The notes: generated by a model from the letters alone, not told the origin. A DNA stretch of 64,000 nt from SAR202 cluster bacterium bin127 (GCA_002239045.1 MPNN01000002.1:1-64000); one strand, 5' to 3'. Positions 51,447 through 60,288 are shown, counted from the first letter of the stretch. Program-made: numbers and translations.

Positions 51447-53000
51447 ATGACAACTACTCCCAACTCCACCGACCGACCAAACATTCTCGTCATCCTCACC
51501 GACCAGCAACGCCAAGATTCGCTGGCCTGTTACGGCAACGACTGGATCGAAACTCCCAACCTCGACAGCATCGCCGACCAATCGTTCGTATTCGACAACG
51601 CCTATGTAACCCAGCCGGTGTGCACGCCGAGCCGGGCATCAATTATGACTGGTCTATACCCCCACGCCGTCGGTCTCCATCGCAACAACATCCCGTTGCC
51701 TGCCGACTGCCCGACCATCGCCGAACGTATCAGCGAGGACTACTACTGCGCCTATTTTGGCAAATGGCACCTTGGCAACGACATGATCCAGCAGCATGGC
51801 TTCGACGAGTGGATAAGTGTGGAAGACTTCCACCGGGTTAGGGCCACCAAGCGGGAGCATCGAAACGTTGAGGCGCATTACAACGATCATCTCAGGAAGC
51901 ACGGTATCGAACCGCCGGGCATCAATCGGTCGTACGAAAACTGGTTTGCCACTGCGGATCTCACTGAAGAGCAGACGCAGGCATATTTCTTGGGTGACAG
52001 TGCCGCGGGCTTCATCCGGAATCACGGGGAAACCGAGACAGGCGACATGCCGTTCATGCTCTACGTCTCGTTTTTCGAGCCGCACCCGCCCTATACCGGG
52101 CCGCTCAACGATCTCTACGATCCGGAAGATATATCGGTTGGCCCGGCGTTCCTGAAAAGACCCGACGACGGCTCTCTACTCAACCGATTGCGAGCAGACT
52201 ACTACTTGTCCGGCCAATTAAACCCGCTGGGCATCGACGACTATCACGATCTGACGGCTGAGGACGGTTGGCGCCGACTGCGCGCGCAATACTTCGCGAA
52301 CGTCACGTTGGTAGATCGGCAGGTAGGCAAGATGCTTGATGCGCTGCGTGAATCCGGGCAGCTTGACAACACGCTCATCGTCTTTACGAGCGAACACGGC
52401 GAAATGGCTGGTGATCACGGGATGCTGGAGAAACGCTCGATGTATGAAGAGGCGTCCCGCGTCCCGTTGCTCATTCGTGTGCCCGGGTCCGAACCAGACA
52501 AGGCTCGCGAGTCACAAAGGATCAACGGCTCGGTTTCGCTTGTCGACCTGGTACCCACGTTGCTCGATTTGAGCGAGTCGCGTACTGAAAAGACGAGCGA
52601 TGGATTGTTGGGCGACGGCTTCGCACCGACGGTCTCAAATGGCTCGAATGGCTGGGAGATGCAAGGCAAAAGCTTGGCGCCGGTGTTGAACGGCGATGCG
52701 GACTTGAGCGGCAACGACGTTTTCGTGCAATGGAACGGAATGGGCGACCGCAATTTGGGGACCCCAGAGATTAATCGGATGGCCTCGATGCACTGGCGGA
52801 CGGTGATCACTCCCGATCGCTGGAAACTGAACCTCTGTCCGGCGGACCAGTGCGAGCTGTACGACCTAAACACGGATCCGCATGAGTTGAACAACCTGTA
52901 CGACGATCCGCAACACCGCGACCGGATACGCGACATGGCGGCACGGATAAGGATCTGGCAAGCAGCGACGGGCGACGAGGTGGATTTGCCGGGCGGATAA
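51447..53000 (+). CDS. Sulfatase (alkaline phosphatase superfamily)
   Basis: 517 aa. NILVILTDQQRQDSLACYG gives the metal ligands. The formylglycine motif is VCTPSRASIMTGLYPHA (C-x-P-S-R, Cys near 59). TLIVFTSEHGEMAGDHGML holds the second metal site. No signal peptide is visible. The C-terminus (LYDLNTDPHELNNLYDDP) is typical of sulfatases and choline-sulfatase-like enzymes. Only remote similarity to the sulfatase at 26834, so different substrates are likely. Confidence 0.92.
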   Translation: MTTTPNSTDRPNILVILTDQQRQDSLACYGNDWIETPNLDSIADQSFVFDNAYVTQPVCTPSRASIMTGLYPHAVGLHRNNIPLPADCPTIAERISEDYYCAYFGKWHLGNDMIQQHGFDEWISVEDFHRVRATKREHRNVEAHYNDHLRKHGIEPPGINRSYENWFATADLTEEQTQAYFLGDSAAGFIRNHGETETGDMPFMLYVSFFEPHPPYTGPLNDLYDPEDISVGPAFLKRPDDGSLLNRLRADYYLSGQLNPLGIDDYHDLTAEDGWRRLRAQYFANVTLVDRQVGKMLDALRESGQLDNTLIVFTSEHGEMAGDHGMLEKRSMYEEASRVPLLIRVPGSEPDKARESQRINGSVSLVDLVPTLLDLSESRTEKTSDGLLGDGFAPTVSNGSNGWEMQGKSLAPVLNGDADLSGNDVFVQWNGMGDRNLGTPEINRMASMHWRTVITPDRWKLNLCPADQCELYDLNTDPHELNNLYDDPQHRDRIRDMAARIRIWQAATGDEVDLPGG

Positions 53001-53069
53001 CAACGGAGTGATTTAGGCATCGACAGCGTGAGTGCTACTCTTAGTTGTCAACCGCGAAGAAACTGATTT

Positions 53070-54389
53070 GTGAACCCAATGCCGTCGTTCTTGCACGCCT
53101 CAGCTACCGAACTCGAAACTAATACTCCTTACCGACGATCTGTTCTGGACAACGGAATCCGAGTAGTTACCAGTCAAATGACGCATACGAAGGCCGTCAG
53201 TGTGGTCTTCTTGGTGGGCGCGGGAAGTCGCTATGAGACGGACGCCGAAGCTGGCGTTTCGCACCTCTTCGAGCACATGCTCTTCAAGGGAACGCCGAGT
53301 CGGCCGCGCCCGAGGGACATCAGCGGTTCGGTCGAGAGAGTCGGTGGTGCCATCAACGCATTTACGGATCGTGAATGCACCGGATATTGGTGCCGAATGG
53401 CATCGCCTCACTATCGCGGCGGGGTCGAAGTCCTCGCAGACATCATCAAAGAGCCGCTGTTCAGGGATGACGACATCGCGCAAGAGAAACACGTCGTGCT
53501 GGAAGAGATCCGAGCCTCTCACGATTCGCCAGGTGCCCTCGCTGGGATGTTGCTCGATGCGGCGCTTTGGCCCAACCAACCGCTTGGGCGAGATGTGGCG
53601 GGCACGATTGAAAGCGTCGAGGCGATTCCCCGCTCGGTGATGATTGATTATCACCGCGAACAGTACGTCGGACGTAATCTAGTCGTCGCGGTCGCCGGGA
53701 ACGTGGAGCACGAAGAAGTCGTTGATCAGATCGATGCGTTGCTTTCGGATCTGCCGGATGGCGAACCGAGGGAGATGTTCCCGCACGACGACAATCTCGC
53801 CGGTCCGAGTATCAGTTGCAGCCAGCGGGATCTTGAGCAGATGCATATGTCGATGGCCTTCAAGGGCGTTAGCATGAACGATCCACGCCGTGCGGCCCTG
53901 CGCATCATGACCGTCGTGTTGGGTGGGAGTATGAGTAGCCGACTTTTCGAGGAGGTAAGGGAGAAGCGCGGCTTGGCGTACGGCATTGGCAGTTCTATGC
54001 ACACGTTGTCGGACTGTGGAGTGGTTGACATTCACACCGGCGTCGAACCTCCGAAAGCGGTCGAAGTGATGCAGGTCATCGTCGACGAACTCGTGAAGAT
54101 TCGGAAGGGCATAACGGAGGAAGAACTGCACGATGCGCGAGAGCTGGCGAAGGGGCGAATGATCTTGGGAATGGAGGAAAGCAGAGCGGTTGGCCACGAT
54201 TTGGCTGCGCAGGAGCTGTTGCGAGGGAGCATCGAAACACTGGATTCGCGCATCAAGACTCTAGATGCCGTAACGCTTGAAGATGTCCAGTCCGTCGCTC
54301 TCGACGTGGTCGACGCCGGCAAGTTTGTTTTGTCGACGGTAGGGCCGGTGAGCGATTGGTCTACCCTCGATGCAGTCCTTGATTTCTGA
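53070..54389 (+). CDS. M16 family zinc peptidase (processing peptidase-like)
   Basis: 439 aa from GTG 53070; ATG 53079 is an alternative. The inverted zinc motif is HLFEHMLFKGT (H-x-x-E-H, near 65-69), with the distal Glu in EEIRASHDS. NGIRVVTSQMTHTKAVSV and the second domain EVREKRGLAYGIGSSMH (R/Y motif) are intact, so this is an active-type subunit like YmxG/PqqL. It has no signal peptide. Role probably peptide turnover. Confidence 0.92.
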   Translation: MNPMPSFLHASATELETNTPYRRSVLDNGIRVVTSQMTHTKAVSVVFLVGAGSRYETDAEAGVSHLFEHMLFKGTPSRPRPRDISGSVERVGGAINAFTDRECTGYWCRMASPHYRGGVEVLADIIKEPLFRDDDIAQEKHVVLEEIRASHDSPGALAGMLLDAALWPNQPLGRDVAGTIESVEAIPRSVMIDYHREQYVGRNLVVAVAGNVEHEEVVDQIDALLSDLPDGEPREMFPHDDNLAGPSISCSQRDLEQMHMSMAFKGVSMNDPRRAALRIMTVVLGGSMSSRLFEEVREKRGLAYGIGSSMHTLSDCGVVDIHTGVEPPKAVEVMQVIVDELVKIRKGITEEELHDARELAKGRMILGMEESRAVGHDLAAQELLRGSIETLDSRIKTLDAVTLEDVQSVALDVVDAGKFVLSTVGPVSDWSTLDAVLDF

Positions 54390-54485
54390 TTTCGACATCG
54401 AGTCGGTTGATATGTAGCCAATATGCGTTTCGCACATTAGCATATGCAATACAAAACACCCCTCAGCAGGAGGTCCCCCAAAGAA

Positions 54486-54725
54486 ATGAAGACCCGAGCA
54501 TACATTTTGATTGAGACGTCCGTCGGCAGCACTCATCAGGTCGCAGAGCAGCTGCGAAAGATAGACCAGATGATGGCCGTCGACATGGTCACCGGTCCAT
54601 TCGACATCATCGCAGTGGTCGAGGCGGACAATCTCGTCGACATCGGCGGGATCGTCAGCACCAAGATGCACCAAGTCGGCGGCATCATCAAGACCATCAC
54701 CAGTTTGGCGGTAACCGCCGACTAA
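54486..54725 (+). CDS. Lrp/AsnC ligand-binding domain protein without DNA-binding domain
   Basis: Start at ATG 54486, with CAGGAGG about 13 bp upstream. 79 aa. RAYILIETSVGSTHQVAEQL, then VTGPFDIIAVVEADNLVDIG and IVSTKMHQVGGI form the RAM (AsnC_trans_reg) fold. There is no helix-turn-helix, so it is a small-molecule-binding or oligomerisation protein. It lies 11 bp before the acyl-CoA dehydrogenase gene and may sense a product of that pathway. Confidence 0.85.
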   Translation: MKTRAYILIETSVGSTHQVAEQLRKIDQMMAVDMVTGPFDIIAVVEADNLVDIGGIVSTKMHQVGGIIKTITSLAVTAD

Positions 54726-54736
54726 GTTAATGCGTC

Positions 54737-55915
54737 ATGTGGTTTGAATTTAACGAAGAAGAGATCGCATTTCGTGAGGAACTAAAAGAGTTCCTTGACC
54801 AAGAACTCCCCGATGGTTGGATTGGTCCGAACGACGAATCGAGCGATGACGGTTGGGATCTGTACTGCCGCATGCGACGCAAACTCGCCGAGCGCGGCTG
54901 GCTCACCATGACGTGGCCGAAGGAGTACGGCGGGCAAGAGGCGTCACCAATGATCAGCCTCCTCTTCGCCGAGGAGATGTCGTACCGCCGCGCACCGGGC
55001 AATGATCGCTTCGGCACGCGGATGCTGGGACCGACGCTGATGGTGTTCGGGACCGATGAGCAGAAGCGCAAATACTTGTCGGACATTGCCCAGGGCGGGA
55101 TCCAATGGTGTCAGGGGTATTCGGAGCCGAATACCGGGTCCGACTTGGCGTCGCTGCAGACGTTCGCGGAACTCAAGGGCGACGAGTTTGTGATCAACGG
55201 ATCGAAGATATGGACCTCGATGGCGCACCGTGCGGACATGATGTTTATGTTGGTTCGCACTGATCGCGATGCGGAACGGCACGGTGGTATCAGTTTCTTG
55301 CTCTTGGACATGAAGTCGCCGGGCGTCCAAGTAAACCCCATCGTCAACATCGCCGGTGCGCACAGCTTTAATCAAGTTATGTTCGACGATGTGCGCGTTC
55401 CGCTTGAGAATCTCGTCGGCGAACTCAACGATGGTTGGAACGTTGCGATGAATCTGCTCAACTTTGAGCGGGGGAACATCGACTATGTGTCGTGGGCGCA
55501 GCGATCATGGGAAGAGATCCGCGACTATGCCGCAACGACTCGACGCTTTGACGGTTCATTGATGATCGACGACATGAAGGTCAGGCGCCGGTTGGCCGAG
55601 TTAGAAGCCGAGATCGAGATGGCTCGCTACATCACCTACGAAGTTGCATGGCTCCAATCCCTCGGACATCCACCGTCCACCGAAGCCAGCATGTGCAAGA
55701 TCGCCGCTACCGAAGTCAACACCGCGGTACTCGATTTCGGTGTTGAGTTGCTCGGATTGCCCGGCCTTATCGATGACCCCGACGAGCATGAAGACCTCGC
55801 CGGCCGGATATTCAAGATGAGGATGTACCAAACATCGGGCCCGATCTTGGCCGGAACTAACGAGATACAGAAAAACATCATCGCGTATCGTGGGCTTGAG
55901 TTGCCCCGACGCTGA
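54737..55915 (+). CDS. Acyl-CoA dehydrogenase, first subunit-like
   Basis: 392 aa. YSEPNTGSDLASL is the FAD/substrate-binding signature; DEFVINGSKIWTSMAHRAD and the C-terminal GPILAGTNEIQKNIIAYRGL are typical. FAD-dependent alpha-beta dehydrogenation of acyl-CoA. Paired 82 bp upstream of a second, shorter homologue, as in heterotetrameric dehydrogenases used for branched or steroid side-chain acyl-CoAs. Start ATG 54737. Confidence 0.92.
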   Translation: MWFEFNEEEIAFREELKEFLDQELPDGWIGPNDESSDDGWDLYCRMRRKLAERGWLTMTWPKEYGGQEASPMISLLFAEEMSYRRAPGNDRFGTRMLGPTLMVFGTDEQKRKYLSDIAQGGIQWCQGYSEPNTGSDLASLQTFAELKGDEFVINGSKIWTSMAHRADMMFMLVRTDRDAERHGGISFLLLDMKSPGVQVNPIVNIAGAHSFNQVMFDDVRVPLENLVGELNDGWNVAMNLLNFERGNIDYVSWAQRSWEEIRDYAATTRRFDGSLMIDDMKVRRRLAELEAEIEMARYITYEVAWLQSLGHPPSTEASMCKIAATEVNTAVLDFGVELLGLPGLIDDPDEHEDLAGRIFKMRMYQTSGPILAGTNEIQKNIIAYRGLELPRR

Positions 55916-55997
55916 ACACGGTCACTCTGGCACCATTCCGGCCCCACGGGGTTCACAAACGCCGGGAACCAGAGGCGAAGGACGAGAGCGCTAAACG

Positions 55998-57122
55998 ATG
56001 GACTTTGGGCTTAACGAAACGCAGGAACTGATCCGGAGCAGCGCTGCGGATTATCTGTCTGATCGTTCGCCGTCCGACTTCGTGCGGGCGATGGCGACGG
56101 ATGAGCGCGGATATACCGATGATTTTTGGCGTGAGATTGGCGAGCTGGGATGGCTGGGATTGATTGTGCCCGAGGAGCACGGCGGTTCCGGCATGGATAT
56201 GTCGGATATGGCCGTGTTGCTGGCCGAATGGGGCGCTGCTCTGGCACCGGGGCCTTTCGTCGAATCGGCCGTTGTTTCCGCCTCCGCAATCGACCACTTT
56301 GGCTCAGATGCCCAAAAGCAGGAATGGTTGCCGACAATAGCGATGGGTGAGACGGTCGCCGTCCCATCGCTGGTAGGTGTCGATGGCTCAACCGATCCCA
56401 GCGCGTTGGGAGTTCGGGCATCCGAGACATCTAACGGTTGGGTTCTCAGCGGGACGAGTAGATTCGTGCCGTACGGCAACTCAGCAGATCTCGTGTTGAT
56501 GCCTGCCGAAACCGAGGCCGGCATCAACGTATTCGCAGTTCCGATCAAGTCGGCCGAGGGTACTGTCAACATCAATCGGGTGAAGATGGCTTCGGGAGCA
56601 CCAGCGTGCGACATTGAGATGAACGAAGTCGTTGTTCCGAATGCGGCTGTTTTAGGCGAAGCCGGTGGTGGGACTGATGTAGTCGACCACATGATGTTGT
56701 ACGGTGCGGCTGCTCGGGCGACGCAGATGGTTGGTGCGGGCAGTGCGGTCGCGGATCGCACGATCGAGTACGTGAAAGACCGACGGCAGTTCGGTAGGCC
56801 GATCGGCGCGTTCCAGGTGATACAGCACTACATGGCTGATATGGCGACGAAGGTGAAATCTGCGCAGCATCTGGCTAATCGCGCGGCTTGGGCTTTGAGC
56901 GCGGACTTGGATGGCGCGATGGCTGCGCGGATTGTCTCGCAGGCGAAATGGTCTGCGAATACTTTGATGCACGATATCGTTTGGAAGGCGCATCAGTCGC
57001 ATGGAGCGATCGGGTTCACTTGGGAACACGATCTGCATCTCTACACTCGGCGAGTGCTTTCGTGGCGAGCTGATTTCGGCGATTCGGATTCGCACATCGA
57101 GAACCTTGGCCGAACGCTGTGA
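55998..57122 (+). CDS. Acyl-CoA dehydrogenase, second subunit-like
   Basis: 374 aa. FGLNETQELIRSSAADYLSD and FGRPIGAFQVIQHYMADM are visible; the C-terminal HQSHGAIGFTWEHDLHLYTRR is the common ending of FadE-type partners. The FAD-contact signature is degenerate: where the first protein has SEPNTGSDLAS, here the region is VPSLVGVDGSTDPSAL, consistent with a non-catalytic or heterodimeric partner. Gene order suggests an alpha2beta2 enzyme with the preceding gene. Confidence 0.9.
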   Translation: MDFGLNETQELIRSSAADYLSDRSPSDFVRAMATDERGYTDDFWREIGELGWLGLIVPEEHGGSGMDMSDMAVLLAEWGAALAPGPFVESAVVSASAIDHFGSDAQKQEWLPTIAMGETVAVPSLVGVDGSTDPSALGVRASETSNGWVLSGTSRFVPYGNSADLVLMPAETEAGINVFAVPIKSAEGTVNINRVKMASGAPACDIEMNEVVVPNAAVLGEAGGGTDVVDHMMLYGAAARATQMVGAGSAVADRTIEYVKDRRQFGRPIGAFQVIQHYMADMATKVKSAQHLANRAAWALSADLDGAMAARIVSQAKWSANTLMHDIVWKAHQSHGAIGFTWEHDLHLYTRRVLSWRADFGDSDSHIENLGRTL

Positions 57123-57123
57123 C

Positions 57124-57155
57124 CGTCATTCCAGCGAAGACTGGAACCTAGAGGG
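57124..57155. repeat. REP-like unit between acyl-CoA dehydrogenase and HIT genes
   Basis: CGTCATTCCAGCGAAGACTG with arms TTCCAG/CTGGAA and the CCTAGAGGG end. Same family as the units near proB. It provides the GAGGG that may serve as the HIT gene's ribosome binding site. Confidence 0.65.
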
Positions 57156-57162
57156 AACGAAA

Positions 57163-57486
57163 TTGTCTGACGACTGTATCTTTTGCAAGATCATCGCCGG
57201 TGACATTCCGTGTAGCAGGGTCTACGAAGACGACCACGTTTTAGCTTTCAACGACATCAACCCGAAGGCGCGGGTGCATGTGTTGGTGGTGCCGAAAGTT
57301 CATTTCGACAGGTTGCATGAGAGCGACGAAGTGGAGGTGGGTATGCTCGGACGGATATTGGTGGGAGTTGGTAAGGTGGCATCGGCGAACGACATTACGG
57401 GTTCGGGGTATCGCGTACAGTTCAACCAGGGACGTGGCGCAGGGCAGGAGGTGTTTCACCTGCACGCGCACGTGATGAGCGCGTAA
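57163..57486 (+). CDS. HIT family protein (histidine triad hydrolase)
   Basis: Start is TTG 57163 (SDDCIFCKIIAGDIPCSRVY), which matches the normal N-terminus of HIT proteins; GAGGGA lies about 9 bp upstream, inside the REP-like unit. 107 aa. C-x2-C zinc pair at CIFC; histidine triad HLHAHV near the C-terminus. Hydrolyses nucleotide phosphoramidates or related purine conjugates. Co-directional with the acyl-CoA dehydrogenases. Confidence 0.92.
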   Translation: MSDDCIFCKIIAGDIPCSRVYEDDHVLAFNDINPKARVHVLVVPKVHFDRLHESDEVEVGMLGRILVGVGKVASANDITGSGYRVQFNQGRGAGQEVFHLHAHVMSA

Positions 57487-57500
57487 CGTCGGCTACACTG

Positions 57501-57617
57501 ATGGCAACCATGGTTGGGTTGCTTGTACGTCAGATCTTGCGCACGGTCATCTTTCAGGTTGTGATGACCGTGGTGACGCGGTTGGTTGGTATGGTTTTGC
57601 GCCGGTTGAGGCTGTAG
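57501..57617 (+). CDS. Possible small membrane peptide, 38 aa
   Basis: ATG 57501 to TAG 57617 encodes MATMVGLLVRQILRTVIFQV followed by VMTVVTRLVGMVLRRLRL. It is one hydrophobic segment with several arginines, which looks like an amphipathic or membrane peptide. There is no clear Shine-Dalgarno sequence. It may be chance, but it ends 2 bp before the convergent aldolase gene and fills the gap exactly. Confidence 0.35.
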   Translation: MATMVGLLVRQILRTVIFQVVMTVVTRLVGMVLRRLRL

Positions 57618-57619
57618 AC

Positions 57620-58342
57620 TTACTGCGCTCGTTCCATCAGGACGGTAACTCCCATGTCGATGTATTTGTTGCGCAATCCGGGATCGCCGGAGCGGTAGCT
57701 CATGCGAACGGGGTTGTCATTGACCTGGTCCATGACGTGCTTCAGGCAGTCGTCGTCGGTTTTCAGCGGGTGGTGAGGGTGCATCTCGCGGTCGAACTCG
57801 AGGTCTGCTGGACCCCACGAGAACAGGTCGACGCCGGGCATGGCGAGGGTGTTTATGTTCTCGATGGCGTTGAGTGTCTCGATCTGTAGGCAGAGGATGC
57901 CGTTTTCGTTCCACCACTTGGCGTATCCAGGACGGTCGTGTCCGAGTTCGGCGCCCCATCGGGATCCGCCTACCCAGCTTCGGCGTCCTTCGGGCGGGAA
58001 GTAGAACCACTCCAGTGCTTCCTTGACGGTCGCAGGATTTTCGACGAGTGGGATCTCGATGAAAGCGGGACCCAGGTCGGCAATGTTGCCGATAAGGAAT
58101 GCGAGTTCAGGATGCTTCATGCGGAAGTGGACGGCGATGCCGAGTTCGTCGGCCATGTTGCAATGCTCAACCAGCTTGTGCTCCGAGAAGGGGCTGTGCT
58201 GGCTGTCGCAGGTGATGAAGCTGTAGTCGTCTTTGCCGAGGATGTCTTCGGCCTGTGACTTCGTTGAACCGATCGGCACGCCAACGCCGATGACGACGTC
58301 GCCGCGGCGAATGCGTTCTTTGAGTGAGGTGTCGTTACCCAT
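57620..58342 (-). CDS. HpcH/HpaI family aldolase (second of tandem pair)
   Basis: Start at ATG 58342 (MGNDTSLKERIRRGDVVIGV), with AAGGAG about 10 bp upstream; the longer frame is not supported. 240 aa. Metal ligands Glu in LQIETLNAIENI and Asp in WGPADLEFDREMHPHHP; the catalytic region is ITCDSQHSPFSEHKLVEHC. It cleaves 2-keto-3-deoxy acids to pyruvate and an aldehyde. About two-thirds identical by eye to the upstream paralogue. It lies downstream of that gene with a 95-bp spacer. Confidence 0.88.
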   Translation of the reverse strand: MGNDTSLKERIRRGDVVIGVGVPIGSTKSQAEDILGKDDYSFITCDSQHSPFSEHKLVEHCNMADELGIAVHFRMKHPELAFLIGNIADLGPAFIEIPLVENPATVKEALEWFYFPPEGRRSWVGGSRWGAELGHDRPGYAKWWNENGILCLQIETLNAIENINTLAMPGVDLFSWGPADLEFDREMHPHHPLKTDDDCLKHVMDQVNDNPVRMSYRSGDPGLRNKYIDMGVTVLMERAQ

Positions 58343-58397
58343 TGGGTTTCTCCTTGTAGTCAACCCCCATTGGGGGGAACACTCGGGGCTGGTAAGG

Positions 58398-58422
58398 GCG
58401 GGTTTGAAACCCGCCCCTACGT
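58398..58422. repeat. GC-rich palindrome between the aldolase genes
   Basis: GGGCGGGTTTGAAACCCGCCC, a perfect hairpin with 10-bp arms. It may attenuate transcription into the downstream aldolase gene or belong to a dispersed repeat family. Confidence 0.6.
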
Positions 58423-58437
58423 CTTTTCCGGGCCCAG

Positions 58438-59160
58438 TTATTTGGCCGTTTCCATGAGGACGGTTACGCCCAGATCGAGGTATTTGTTGCGCAGGTTGGG
58501 GTCGTAAGAGCGGTAGCACATGCGCGGTTTTTCGTGTGCGAGTTGCGCCATCACGTGCTCGATGCAATCGTCGTCGGTCTTGAGCGGGTGATGCGGGTGC
58601 ATCTCGCGGTCGAACTCGAGGTCTGCCGGACCCCACGAGAACATATCTACTCCGGGCAGTGAGAGGGTCGAGATGTTTTCGATCGCGTGGAGCGTCTCGA
58701 TCTGGATCATGAGCATTCCGTGGTTGTTCCACCACTCGGCGTAGCCAGTTCGGTCGTGCCCGAGTTCAGCGCCCCATCTCGGACCGCCAACGAAGCTTCG
58801 TCGACCCTCGGGCGGGAAGTAGAACCATTCGAGAGCTTCGCGGACCACCGCGGGGTCTTCTACCAACGGAACCTCGATGATTGCGGGTCCGAGGTCTGCG
58901 AGGTTTCCGACTTGGAATGCGAACCTGGTGTGTTTGATGCGGAAATGGACCGGGATGCCAACTTCATCGGCGAGGTAGCAGAACTCGACAAGCTTGTGCT
59001 CGGAGAATGGACTGTGTTGGCTGTCGGTGGACACGAAGCCGTAGTCGTCTTTGCTGAGGATGTCTTCGAGTTGCGATTTCGTTACGTCCATCCCCGTTCC
59101 AACGCCGATTACGATATCTCCGCGCTGGATGCGTTCTTTCAGTGGGGTTTCGTTACCCAT
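58438..59160 (-). CDS. HpcH/HpaI family aldolase (first of tandem pair)
   Basis: Start at ATG 59160 (MGNETPLKERIQRGDIVIGV), with GAAGGAG about 11 bp upstream. 240 aa, the same length as its paralogue. The metal ligands (IQIETLHAIENI, WGPADLEFDREMHPHHP) are the same. The N-terminal loop differs (TGMDVTKSQ against VPIGSTKSQ), which may alter aldehyde specificity. The likely substrates are 2-keto-3-deoxy sugar acids, such as those made by the RhmD-like and MR-like dehydratases. Confidence 0.88.
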   Translation of the reverse strand: MGNETPLKERIQRGDIVIGVGTGMDVTKSQLEDILSKDDYGFVSTDSQHSPFSEHKLVEFCYLADEVGIPVHFRIKHTRFAFQVGNLADLGPAIIEVPLVEDPAVVREALEWFYFPPEGRRSFVGGPRWGAELGHDRTGYAEWWNNHGMLMIQIETLHAIENISTLSLPGVDMFSWGPADLEFDREMHPHHPLKTDDDCIEHVMAQLAHEKPRMCYRSYDPNLRNKYLDLGVTVLMETAK

Positions 59161-59313
59161 CAGTTGGTTCTCCTTCGAGTGTTGCAGGCGTCGCCTTCGA
59201 CGCTGTGTGGGAATGGTAACGCAGATGCCACCTTTTAGGCGAGGCCGCCAAAAAGCATTACACGCGTCGGCGTATGATGGATTGATAGCCACCAAACGAG
59301 GAGAACCTACGCA

Positions 59314-60138
59314 TTGACCAAGCTCGGTGAAGTCTACAGTCGTGAGGAATTCGACGCTGGTTCGTTGGAGAAGGCGGTGCAGGACCGCTACACACAGGTC
59401 GCGGAACGCGGCGTGGCCGCGTCTGGATGCTGTGCCGACGATTTTGGCTCAGGGTGTTGTGGTGAGGACGCGCCTTCGGCAGTGGTCGCGGACATCCTAT
59501 ACGAATCCGACGATCTCGAAGTCTTAACCCCGGAGGCGATGGCGGCATCGGCCGGTTGCGGAAACCCGATCGGATTGTCGGACGCTAAACCGGGTGAAAC
59601 GGTACTAGATTTAGGCAGCGGGGGTGGGATCGACTGTTTCTTGGCAGCTGAGCGCGTGGGCGACTCAGGAAACGTCATAGGCGTAGACATGACACACGCC
59701 ATGGTTGATCTCGCACGCCAAAACGCGGTGAAACTCGAAGCGCACAACGTAGTATTCAAGCTCGGAAAAATCGAAGCTATCCCCCTGCAAGACGCCACGA
59801 TCGATCTCGTAATCTCGAATTGCGTCATCGCCCTCTCTCAGGACAAAGATCGCGTGTTCGATGAGATTTACCGCATCTTGAAACCCGGTGGACGGTTCGT
59901 GGTTTCGGACATGGTGGTGACCGAAGAATTGCCGGACGAAATTCGATCGTCGGCTGAGGAATGGGTGTCCTGTGTCGGCGGGGCTGATCTGCTTTCACGC
60001 TACCTCGGTCGGATGGAACGGTCGGGATTCGTGAATATCGAGATACTGTCAAACGTACCGATGCGCTCGCGATCGGACGGGACCGATTATGCATCGGCGG
60101 TAAGGAGCGTCACGGTTCGGGGCTGGCGTCGCGACTGA
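59314..60138 (+). CDS. ArsM-like arsenite methyltransferase
   Basis: TTG start at 59314 with GAGGAG about 11 bp upstream; 274 aa. SAM-binding VLDLGSGGGIDCFLAA. ArsM hallmarks: SAGCGNPIGLS, ISNCVIALSQDKDRVFDEI, ILKPGGRFVVSD and a third Cys in EWVSCVGGAD, giving the three conserved Cys for As(III). An extra Cys-rich N-terminal stretch (SGCCADDFGSGCCGED) may help metal capture. No arsR or arsenite pump is nearby. Selenium or other metalloids are possible substrates. Confidence 0.85.
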   Translation: MTKLGEVYSREEFDAGSLEKAVQDRYTQVAERGVAASGCCADDFGSGCCGEDAPSAVVADILYESDDLEVLTPEAMAASAGCGNPIGLSDAKPGETVLDLGSGGGIDCFLAAERVGDSGNVIGVDMTHAMVDLARQNAVKLEAHNVVFKLGKIEAIPLQDATIDLVISNCVIALSQDKDRVFDEIYRILKPGGRFVVSDMVVTEELPDEIRSSAEEWVSCVGGADLLSRYLGRMERSGFVNIEILSNVPMRSRSDGTDYASAVRSVTVRGWRRD

Positions 60139-60167
60139 CGTAGTGCGCCGCGGGTTGTGGGGATTGA

Positions 60168-60201
60168 GGGCGGTCAATTGGGCGGTCGCGATTGGGCGGT
60201 C
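60168..60201. repeat. Three copies of GGGCGGTC upstream of fic
   Basis: At 60168-60175, 60180-60187 and 60194-60201, separated by 4 and 6 bp (center spacing 12 and 14 bp). This iteron-like array lies about 90 bp before the fic ATG. Confidence 0.6.
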
Positions 60202-60288
60202 GCCTAGGGTGACTTCGCTCCGCCCGATGAATTAAGATTTAGATGCGTAAATGTTAATTGACGAATTGCGAACACGAAATTCTGTTCC

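Noticed and set aside
55998-57122. Degenerate pseudogene of an acyl-CoA dehydrogenase
   Set aside because: The frame is intact and of normal length; the weak FAD signature fits a partner subunit better than decay.
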